Shown here piece after piece: positions 49,403 to 58,984 of a stretch of DNA of 64,000 bases. This stretch comes from Neckera pumila (lineage: Eukaryota > Streptophyta > Bryopsida > Hypnales > Neckeraceae). Position numbers and translations under genes: made by a program. The stretch's first letter is position 1, and every line of letters begins with the position of its first letter. Location of the stretch: NCBI GenBank assembly GCA_963969595.1, contig OZ018410.1:27842913-27906912 (forward strand). The letters are read 5' to 3'. The notes under the pieces are model-generated. The model searched no databases. It was not told the DNA's origin and worked only from the letters and a program-made list of their open reading frames with translations.

Positions 49403-50318
49403 CTCCTAAAGTACCATAGTCCCCTTGAAGGACACTTGGGATTTTGGTTAGGCTCGTGTGACCTTAAATTTTGACCTAATTTTTTGAAACTTTTTTGAAG
49501 ATAGGAAATCATATAAGCTTTCTAAAAATATAATTGTTATTTCAATCTGTGTCCAGGAGCAAAAATTATGCCATCCTAAGTTGTAAAAGTGGTTCACTGG
49601 GCAGAATTTAAAAAAAATAAAAAATAAAGTTTTTTAATTTTTAATTATTTTTGAAAGATTATGCTTTTGTCTACATTTGAAGCTTTGATTCATTCTATTT
49701 GGACTAATAATGAGAAAGTTATGGACAATCTCATTTTTTGGGCAATCTAAGCATCCTCTTCAAAAAACAATTTATAGAATTTATTTTTGAATGCAATTTT
49801 CAATCTTTTCTGTTTTATTTTTCTTGATAGGATGAGGTTTATTTGCAAGAAGAGTCTCACTATTGGGATTATGATGTTTCAGTTGCCTCCTAGAGCTATT
49901 AACAATTTAGTGTTTATTCAATCTCAAACCTACTTCTACTTAATATATTTTTAATGAATGAAAATCAAGTTTTGATATTCTAAATTTTTTCCCCCAACTC
50001 TCAACTCAAATTTTCAAAAAAAGAAAGTTAAATTTATGGTCCATAGTGCAAATAATTTCCACAAATGGAGGTCAAAGTCATCTCAAATTGCAGGTCAGCA
50101 TTCAAAAAAAACTTATTTTTCCAATTTGAAATGTTAATATCTTCCAATCCGTATGGTCAAACTTCATGAAATTTGTACCACATGGTCTGAGACAAGTGAA
50201 GTATAAGATACTATGGTTAATTTTTCAAAAAATGTTTTTTTGGTTTCTTGGGTGACTGCGATAAACATGGCAGTTTTCAATTGTTTTGGAGCTAGAAAAT
50301 GCCTTGGTATTTTAGGGG
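49403..50318 (+). mobile_element. Family I TTAA element
   Basis: Complete, 916 bp, TTAA at 49399-49402 and 50319-50322. The L end is CTCCTAAAGTACCATAG with a shortened hairpin (GTCC/GGAC). The R end is TTTTAGGGG. It contains ACTTCATGAAATTTGTACC and related R-half blocks shared with 53851-54771 and the outer element at 1-3363. Confidence 0.87.
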
Positions 50319-50489
50319 TTAATATGTACATTTTCTAAATGTGAGAGCCTAGAGTCAATTTTGGACACATGTATAATGAACATTTTGAAAATCTATAGTT
50401 TATTTAAACAATATTCAAGCAATGCATACTAAGAGAATCTAGAATCATCTTGCAATTGCCAACAAAACACAACTAAAACATTTGTTTCT

Positions 50490-51235
50490 TTTGGATATCC
50501 ATCCATAGGATCTTGCATACACAAAAATTTGAAGTATTTAAACTGAAGAAATCAAATGATTTTGTTCCAAACTTGATTAGATTATAAGACTTCGAATCCT
50601 CTTAACTTAAAGACTTTGTACTACAACTTGTGAATAAATTTTTTTTTTGTGTTGAATAATTGATTTGAGAAATTAGTTAAGTACCCCACTTGTGATTTTC
50701 AATCTTTAGAAATTGTTAAATTGAAGCAAGTTAGAGACAGATGAAAATAGTAAATTGATGATAGCTCTAAGATGACTTTGAAACACACTACTGATTTTGA
50801 AGGTGAGATTGTTCTAGAAAGCAAACTAAATTCTATGCAACTGGTTTTTTTTTAAAATTATTAACACATTGAGTTTATAAACGGATCCAATACATTATTT
50901 TCTTAAGAATTTGCTAAGATTGTCTGCAAATCCAAAGCTTCATAACTTTCACATCACTTATCTAAATGTAATGAACCAAATTTTCCTTCATAGACAAAAA
51001 TATAATCTATAAGAAGTAAATTTTAAGAAAAAGTATTTCAAGTTTTTGTGTTCTTTGTTGTCTCTCACCCTCACATTGGACTTATTGTGGCATAACCATT
51101 GCTCTCGGGCACCAATTGAAATAAAACTTGTATTTCCAAAAAGCTAATCACTTTTCCTAGCTTGAAAAAAAAATTCAAATAGTCTTGCCAAAAATTGAGA
51201 TCATAAGTACCTATCCAAACCTTCACCCAAACCTC
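50490..51235 (-). mobile_element. Relic of a family I element without termini
   Basis: Reverse-complement family I blocks in order: GGATCTTGCATACAC, GGTGAGATTGTTCTAG, ACAAAAATATAATCTATAAG and GGGCACCAATTGAAAT. Divergence is higher than in the other copies and both TTAA ends are gone. Confidence 0.65.
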
Positions 51236-51238
51236 GAA

Positions 51239-51319
51239 GATTTGGATTCTTGGGATTTTTGGATTCTTGGGATTCTTGGGATTCTTGGAATTCTTAGGGA
51301 TTCTTAGGGATTTTAGGGA
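51239..51319. repeat. About eight units of a 10-bp GATTCTTGGG repeat
   Basis: Units mutate gradually to GATTCTTAGG toward the right and end exactly at the TTAA of the 51324-52248 element. Confidence 0.85.
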
Positions 51320-51323
51320 TTAA

Positions 51324-52248
51324 CCCCTAAAGGACCGGTTGTCCCCTCGGGGGACAATTTGGGTCCGGGCAGGTTCCTACGATCTCAATTTTTAGTAATA
51401 TTTTTTGGGATTTTTCGAGGTTGTGTATTTTTGCGAGATCTTTGCGAATATATAATTTTTATTTTAATTGATGCCCGGGAGCAAAAGTTATGGCACAATA
51501 AGTAAAAATGGAATTTTGCGGGCAGCCCCAAAAAAATCGCAAAAAGTCAAAATAATTTTTTTTCAAATTTTTGACTCAAAGATTATATTTTTGTCTACAT
51601 GTAAAGCTTTCTTTCATTCAATTTGGACTAATAATGAGAAAGTTATGGACAATCTTAGTTTTTTGGGCAATCTAAGCATCTTCTTGAAAAAATAAGTTGT
51701 AGAATTCATTTTTGAATGCAATTTTTAGAATTTTTCAAAAAAATTTGTTAGACAGGGTTAAATTTTCTTGCTAGAACAATCTCACGATTGGGATTATTGG
51801 GATTCAATTCCATCTAAAAGCTATTAACAATTTAGTTTTTTCTTCAATCTTGAATCCACTTCTACTTAACAATTTTTTAATGAGTGAAAATTAAGTGATT
51901 TTTTTCCTAAATTTTTTTGGTAGATTCTCAACTCAACTACTTAACATAAATAAGTAGAAAATCGAAATCAGTAGTGCAAAAAATTTGAACTAAAAAGATT
52001 CAAAGCAAAAAAATCTAGTGAAGCAAGGTGGAAAAAAAGTTGTTTTCTTCACTTTAAATGCATATATCTTGCAATTTACGTGGTCAAAGTTTTTGAAATT
52101 TCTTCCACATATTCATATACTAGTCAAGTATAAGATCTTACGGTTGGATATGCAGAAAAAAACAATTTCTTAAACTCTTTTCTCTTTGCAATAGAAATGA
52201 CAGTTTTGAATGGGTTTTGGTAGGAAAATCAACTCGGTCCTTTAGGGG
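51324..52248 (+). mobile_element. Family I TTAA element (well-preserved reference copy)
   Basis: Complete, 925 bp, TTAA at 51320-51323 and 52249-52252. The L end is CCCCTAAAGGACCGGTTG with a GTCCC-CTCGG-GGGAC hairpin; the R end is CTCGGTCCTTTAGGGG. All blocks seen in other family I copies are present in order. The longest open frame (about 75 codons) is incidental. Confidence 0.92.
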
Positions 52249-52543
52249 TTAAAGGTCCCCAAAGTCCATGTCAAGCCTTGTATTTTTATTTATATAACAA
52301 ATTCTTGAATTTTGGTACTGTTGTATTTGACATTTATTATATTTAAATATAATTTTGGACTATAATATGTAATGTGTATGAATGCAAAGTCATATTTCAT
52401 TACAATAGGAATCATCCTCAAATGCTCATTTGGTAGATTTTAGGTAAGAATTGTGTTATTTTTCCAACTCTATTGTTCAAAAAAGTTTAGTTTCTCTTGT
52501 AGATAGCATTGGGTTTTTTTAGTGACCTATTATTTTTAAGCTA

Positions 52544-52704
52544 TTTAGTGGAGTGGATTGATATCACCATTTTTGGATGAATGTATCACTACGTTGGAGA
52601 TTATTGTACATGATTTTAGATGAATACTTTAGTGGAGTGGAGTGATATCACCATTTTTGGATGAGTGTATCACTACGTTGGAGATTATTGTACATGATTT
52701 TATT
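52544..52704. repeat. 84-bp tandem duplication
   Basis: Copies start at 52544 and 52628 and share GATATCACCATTTTTGGATG and ATCACTACGTTGGAGATTAT with very few changes. The second copy ends in a short GTACATGA repetition. Confidence 0.9.
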
Positions 52705-53272
52705 GTACATGAATAAATATTGTACTGTCCACATTGAACATCTTCTGTCCATCAATTTACACGTTTCATCACTCCATCCAGGATTGCAACTGCGGTAATT
52801 CCATCCTACCCTAGAAAACAAAATCAATGGTCGCGGAGAGAATTCAAGACGGGTACATGGTGATCGAGAATGGGACCACTGAGCCCCGGGTGGGGTGGGG
52901 TGTTGGTGTGGGTGTGGGGGTGCGCCAGAAATCCATGATCCAATCGTGGCCAACAAATTTGTGTCCAGAGTTTCTCTCCAACATGCCATCCTGACCGGCC
53001 GGCCATCACCACCAGTGGTCATATCAGCAATGAAAACCCCTCTCGTGGTACGCAATCATTCTCCCGGAGTTCATTATCAAGGTGCACACAGCACACTGCT
53101 GCAGACAATCTATATTCGCTGTGGGCAAGATTGATTGTACTGAAGTTCTGATATGGGTTGGGAACCACAATTTAAATTACATTGTTCAGGTGCTCGCGGA
53201 CGGTAGGGAACAAGTTGTACAACAAAAAAAAAACGGACACTTAAGGATTCGCTGTTCAAATGGTATCACACT
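52705..53272. other. Unassigned, moderately GC-rich DNA
   Basis: Contains a GGGTGTGGGG-type run at 52888-52922. Overlapping open frames on both strands (52648-53134) match nothing known. No gene supported. Confidence 0.35.
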
Positions 53273-53470
53273 TACTAGTAGAAATCCACATTGAAAAAAA
53301 CATTCCAGATACTGTAATGGTGTATGTCTGAAGCTAACATGATTGTGTTTAAAGTAACGTAGATTTAATAGAACTATGTTTAAATCAACTCTGAAATTAA
53401 CATGATTGTGTTTAAAACAACACAGATTTAAAACAAAACCATGGTTTTTTAGTGTGGATTTCTACTAGTG
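53273..53470. mobile_element. Short MITE with CACTA-like ends
   Basis: TACTAGTAGAAATCCACA (from 53273) is mirrored by TGTGGATTTCTACTAGTG (53453-53470); the right end read inward starts CACTAGTAGAAA, as in CACTA elements. The interior doubles AACATGATTGTGTTTAAA. No matching 3-bp target duplication is seen, so superfamily assignment is tentative. Confidence 0.6.
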
Positions 53471-53627
53471 CATAACATTAAGTAGCTCTACAATGATGGT
53501 GTGGTATATTCCACACTCCAACAGTGTTTCATCAATAGCTACTAATGAATTAGACAGGTGGAGGATGTAAAGGCACACCATCATTGTAGAACCAAGGCAA
53601 CATCAACACATGCTACTGAATGTTATG
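53471..53627. repeat. Long inverted repeat adjoining the MITE
   Basis: Outer arms 53471-53486 and 53612-53627 match at 15 of 16. Inner arms TCTACAATGATGGTGTG (53487-53503) and 53574-53590 match perfectly. The right side has a 21-base asymmetric insertion between arms. Could be a small foldback element or a hairpin transcript. Confidence 0.75.
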
Positions 53628-53850
53628 TGTATTCACCTTCATAATCAATATCTTCATTTTTAATTTATATGGAGTAAGTTGTAAGGATCCTTTTTATATG
53701 TTGCTAGCTTTAGGCACGTGGATTTAGAAATAAATAATTCATATGACTTAAAAGGTTCAACATTTGATGATGATGTGTGCATGTTATTAATCCTCAAAAG
53801 TCTAGAAAGTCCAATTTTAGGTTGCAACATGTATTTTTGGGTGTATTTAA

Positions 53851-54771
53851 CCCCTAAAGTCCCATTGTCCACTCGGGGGACAAATCGGATTTCGGGCAGG
53901 TACCTACGGGCTCAATTTTTAGTGAAACTTTTTGAAACTTTTTCGCAAGATAGAAAAACTGATTAGCTTCATGGGAATATAATTTTTATTTCAATTGGTG
54001 CCCAGGAGCAAAAGCTATACCACAAAAAGCCTCAAACTGAACTCGGCGGGCAGCACAAATTATTTTGCAAAAAGTTAAAATATTTTATTTTTTATTTTTC
54101 TCTAAAACTTTATATTTTTGTCTACATGTGAACCTTTGATTCATTTTATTTGGACTAATAATGAGCAAGTTATGGACAATCTTGTTTTTCGGGCAATCTA
54201 AGCATCTATTTGAAAAAATAACTTGTAGGATTCATTTCTGAATGCAATTTTCACAATTTTTTACAATTTTTTTTCTTAGAATGTTGTGTCTGCTTGCTAA
54301 AACAATCTCACCGTTGAGATTATTGCATTTCAATCCCATCTAAGAGCTATTAACAATTTAGTTTTTTTTCAATCTTAGACTTATTTTTACTTAACAATTT
54401 TTTAAAGAAAGAAAATCAAGCGTGTGTTTTTTTGAATTGTTTTTGGTAGACTTTCAACTTACATCTTCAACATAAAAAAATTTAAATTTAAAGTTTGTAG
54501 TGCAAAAAATTTCCACAAATGGCGGTCAAATTCATTTGAAATTGCAGGTCAGTGTTCAAAAAAACTTTTTTTTCAACTTTGAATGCTAATATCTTCCAAT
54601 CTATATGGTCAAACTTCAAGAAATTTTTATCACATGATCTTTGACAAGTGAAGTACAAGATCCTATAGTTAGATTCTAAGAAAATGTTTTTTTTGTGTTC
54701 TTGGGTGAACGCAGCCAAAATGGCAGTTTTGAGTGTTTTTTGATAGAAAAATGGCCTTGGGACTTTAGGGG
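53851..54771 (+). mobile_element. Family I TTAA element
   Basis: Complete, 921 bp, TTAA at 53847-53850 and 54772-54775. The L end is CCCCTAAAGTCCCATTG with a GTCC/GGAC hairpin; the R end is GGGACTTTAGGGG. Same subfamily as 49403-50318. Confidence 0.88.
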
Positions 54772-54800
54772 TTAAAATAGAAAGTGTAAAAATTGAAGTA

Positions 54801-54938
54801 AGGTGAATATACTCATTATAGATCTTAAATACAATCTAGTCCCTATCTACAATTGTCTAATATTTTAGAAGCTGAATGTTGGACAAATGTAGATAGGGAC
54901 TAAATTGGATTCAGGGGCTATAATAGGTATATTCACCT
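54801..54938. mobile_element. Palindromic MITE with TA target duplication
   Basis: 138 bp with arms of about 50 bp (54801-54850, 54889-54938) and a 38-base loop. Termini are AGGTGAATATAC and GTATATTCACCT, flanked by TA on both sides (54799-54800, 54939-54940). TA duplication fits Tc1/mariner-type (Stowaway-like) MITEs, though the ends are not the classic Stowaway CTCCCTCC. Confidence 0.8.
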
Positions 54939-55355
54939 TATATGGTAGCGATAAAAGATTCACCTTGTATGGTAGTGACAAGTATTTAATTGTGTTCACG
55001 TTGAGCAAGGCTCAATGACACATGGTATTTACAAATTGGATCATCACTGCACCTCCTACATATCTGTTGAAGAAGGATTAATGACCAATTTGGAAATTGT
55101 CTTATTAGTGTAATAAGTTCATTCCAAGGGAGACAATCAAGTAGGAAATCAATGCTGATGGGACTTATTTTTAAAATTGGTAATACAATCCGAAAATAGA
55201 AGACAATGACCCAATTTGAAAGAGTTAGCAATTACTCAAAGTACAACGACACTCTAGACCAAATTTGTACACAATTCACAATTTCTAATCCAAATTTCCA
55301 ATTAACACACTCAATTATCACAGCTCATCAAGAACACATACACATACACACCACT

Positions 55356-56964
55356 CATTATAAGAAACCCGTGTCTTTTCTAGTGTCCAGGTCCGGATGT
55401 TGATGTCCGACAGGACACGGGATTGTCTATGGGCAATTGGCATGAAGTGATGGATTCCCATCGATGTTGCAGATAGCATGGGCACATTTAGGCAAAAACA
55501 GTGTGTTGCTTTGACGAACAGTTCTGTTCTATTAGACACCAATTGTAACAGACATTCGTTTTTCTAAGCATCAAGAAAAACATGGCTTGCCACGTCAGCA
55601 AAGTCTATAATTTTGACTGCGGGTAAGTCAACAAGAATCACTTTAGTCAACGGTAAAACACCTATCCGAGTTTAAAAAAAAATGGGGAAGGGTAGCCAAA
55701 CGGCCTGCCCATAAAAAAAAATTAAAAAAAATGCATCTGACGTGGCACGTGACATGGAAATGTAGTGACGTGGCAATTGTCTTTGCTGACATGGCATGGC
55801 TCGTCAACGTAGGGGCCTACTGGAGCCCCTTCTTTATACTATTTTTTTTGATGTCTTCCTAGACATTTCAACGACTACATAGACGTCCCAGAAAACATTG
55901 TGTATTTTGTCTTGCATGCGACTGTCCCCTTCAGTGCCTATTCGTAGAAATAGATATTCGTTGAAGTGGACACTCAACTGTCATAACTGATGTCTGCATG
56001 TTAGATGACTGCATCTTGCATGTCTTCCACGACATCTCCATGCAACTTCTATTTGTAATACAAGTTATGTGCTTTATATATCCCATATGGTTTGTCTTAC
56101 CTCTTGGCACCCCACTTGTATAAAGGGCTTGTCTTGTTTTCTCTATTTACATCATACTAAATGGTTTTCAAAGTCATGTGATGTATTTGCCAAATATGGT
56201 GTATTATGTATGACATATTATATACAATGTATTGTCTATTGTGCATGGCATATGGTGTATAGTGTATGTTGTACTATGTATGGGATGTTGTGTATAGTAT
56301 GCTATATTGGATATTATAAAATGCATATGTGTGTTGTGTATAACATGTGTCACTGTCTATATTAACATCATATTAAACAATGCATTGCATCATATGAATA
56401 TCACAGGTGACATGACTTTGTTCATTTAAATCATATTGGACATTTCAAGTTTGGAATGTGGACGTCTAAGATGACGTCGCAAAACATTTGGACGTTTAAA
56501 TTGACATTGCAAAAAACGTCTGGATCTCTAAGTTGACGTCCCAAAAAACATTTGGATGTCTAATTTGACGTCCAAAAAACGTCTCAAAAAGCATCTAGAC
56601 GACGTAAAACTATGCTGACTAGGCCTGCCACGTCATCCTTGGTGGATGCCACGTCATATTTTCTTGGGTACACGTTATACTCCACATCATCTGCCATGTC
56701 ACCAACAGCCCGGATGAAAAAAGTGCAGACGTGGCCTTCGTTGCTGACATGGCAGCCACATGGCTGAATTTCAACAATCCTGGATCCATGTCCCCTCTGA
56801 TGTCTAACCCTTGACACGTCCATGTATGGAATAGATTTTCGATGTTTTTTGCATGTCTGCCATGACGCAAAAAAGTGACATCTACGCTGACATCATCGAA
56901 CACCACCCAAGACGCACTCATGTCAAAATTGCATGTCCGCAAAAGACACATGTTTCTTATAGTG
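55356..56964. mobile_element. Non-autonomous CACTA (CMC) element
   Basis: 1609 bp. The left end is CATTATAAGAAACCCGTGTC and the right end, read inward, CACTATAAGAAACATGTGTC (17 of 20 match). Both are flanked by the 3-bp duplication ACT (55353-55355, 56965-56967). CACTATAAGAAA is close to common plant CACTA termini; the left CACTA is mutated to CATTA. The interior has repeated GACGTC and CACGTCA motifs (dense at 56450-56640), as expected for subterminal transposase sites. No TNPA/TNPD coding sequence is seen. Confidence 0.82.
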
Positions 56965-56967
56965 ACT

Positions 56968-57718
56968 CAATTTGGCTCAAAGTCATATTATATTAACCAA
57001 ATTGGTAAATAAATCACCGTTAAACATCTTCTTAGATTCTCCAATTTGACAAAAGCTCACTCCCAACTAGCTCCACGTTCACTTGATATTTAGACTTCTA
57101 ATTCATTCCATCAAACAATCTTCAACTTAATCTCACATATTTTTTATCTCCCCATTAGCATGCATCACTCCAACTTCCGCTACATAACACTCATATTGTT
57201 CTCACCAACTTATAACTTCTACCTCCCACTTTCACATATCATCACACCAAAACTAACACACACTTGTCCAACCTTGGACACACATAGAACAAAAAGAAAA
57301 CATAACACAACTCAAACCGGACGGAACTCGCACTGGCTCTTTTCTCCAAGTGAGTGAAAATGAATCCAGAAAGAAAGATCTAATAGGGACCAGAACGTAG
57401 TTGACAACCGTCCAACTAGAAATACTAACCGCAAAGGAAAACCACCTAAATTGGAGTTGACATCCTCAAAATTAGCCCCATAACTACATTCCAACATGGT
57501 AAAATAACATTCAAAATCACCAAATTGAAACACAAACTCACAACAAAGCCTATCAAAAATCCAAATAAGCCCTCAAAAAGTTAAAAAAAAAAAAATCCAA
57601 CTAATTTATCTACAATATCTAAGAAGTTGCAAAATGACCAATGATTCTACTTATACAGCACCATATTTGAGCATGATAAGGCATTGATGCTAAAATGACA
57701 TCTAAGTGAAATTTGATG
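56968..57718. other. Unassigned DNA
   Basis: The plus strand is rich in A and C with few G. Short open frames are not recognised. No element boundary. Confidence 0.35.
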
Positions 57719-57722
57719 TTAA

Positions 57723-58980
57723 CCCCTAAAGTTTCATGACTATGTAACAGGGTTATCACACTGGACAAGTTGCCCGCCTGCCCGCCCGTCCGTCCGAGAT
57801 GTCCGGTTGAGGTTCCGCTCATCCAATGTAGTCAACATATAGTTGACTTTATCCTTAAGTCCCCGCCTTGTCTTGATGTCCCTGCCCTTAAGTCCATGCC
57901 TCGTCTTTAAGTCCCCGCCCAGTCCTTTAAGTCCCCGCCCAATCCTTTAAGTCCCCGCCCAATCGCCCAACTCCATGGTTTTGATTTCTGTGCAAACCGG
58001 CACGGACCGTCCGTCCGGTCTGGAACGTCCGGTGACCCTGGAACGCCCGATGTGACAACTCTGCTATGTAATCACCAAAAACACTCCAAAACTGCCATTT
58101 CTAATACAACTACCAAATTTTTGGAAAAAAACAATTTTTGACACATGTACCCGTAGGATCTTGTAGTTTGATATTTTGAAAACATGTGGTAAGAATTTCA
58201 GAAAATTCCACCATGTGAATCATAAGATATAAGCATTCAAAGGCTTGAAAACCATTTTTTCAATCCTGCAAAAAATCGGGCAGCTGCACTTTGCAAGCTG
58301 TCTTTTCAATGAAAAAATGCTGATAAAGGTGGTGCTTCTTTGAATTTAGTTTCTTCTTGAGTTTCCTAAACAAGTTGTCTATATGATTGAAAAATTTCAC
58401 ATCATTTGGAGTTGTACAACATATAGGAAAAAAATAGTAAGTAGAAAGAAGTAGAAAATGATTCAAAATACTAAATTGTTAAAAATTTAATCATGGAATT
58501 TAAAAATGCCAATCCCAACGGTTGTAATGTTGTAATAATCAATCTACATACTAGGATTTTATTTTTTTCCAAAAAATGAAAATTGAATTAAATGAACGAA
58601 TTTAAAGTTTTTTTTAAGAGTAGCGAATCTATAACTGCCCGCAATTCAAAAACCCTCATAACTGTTGACTCATTGATTGAAATGGAATGACTCAAAGCTT
58701 TTCAAGTATATATAAATGTAGAGGACCAATTTCAAAAAAAGATTCTGGAAAAAATGATTTTTTTTTATTTGCCCAAACTGCCCAATTACGAAAAAAAGTA
58801 ACATATTAGGTCACAACTTTTGACTCGTATTTTGAAATGTCATGAAACTTGGTACACATGAAGATATTCCTTGCCCCCACCTTCTATTAAAATTTCAGCC
58901 TCAAATATGGATATCTCTAGTCACACGTACCTGCCCAAAATTTCTATACGGCCAAAAAACGCAAGTTGGTCCTTTAGGGG
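57723..58980 (-). mobile_element. Family II TTAA element interrupted by a hAT-type MITE
   Basis: TTAA at 57719-57722 and 58981-58984. The a end (CCCCTAAAGTTTC) is on the left and the b end (TTGGTCCTTTAGGGG) on the right. Without the MITE and one duplication it is 934 bp and very similar to 25338-26260, which lacks the insertion. Confidence 0.9.
57748..58063. mobile_element. hAT-type MITE
   Basis: 316 bp with ends CAGGGTTATCACACTGG and (inward from the right) CAGAGTTGTCACATCGG, 13 of 17 matching. The 8-bp duplication CTATGTAA is exact (57740-57747, 58064-58071). The uninterrupted site is single in the copy at 25338. The interior is GC-rich and carries TTTAAGTCCCCGCCCAATCC units in tandem (about 57852-57966). 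An 8-bp duplication and CAGRGTT ends are hAT hallmarks. Confidence 0.9.
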
Positions 58981-58984
58981 TTAA

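Noticed and set aside
51468..51695. 75-codon frame inside a family I element
   Set aside because: The equivalent region in sister copies is not kept open, so it is not a conserved element protein.
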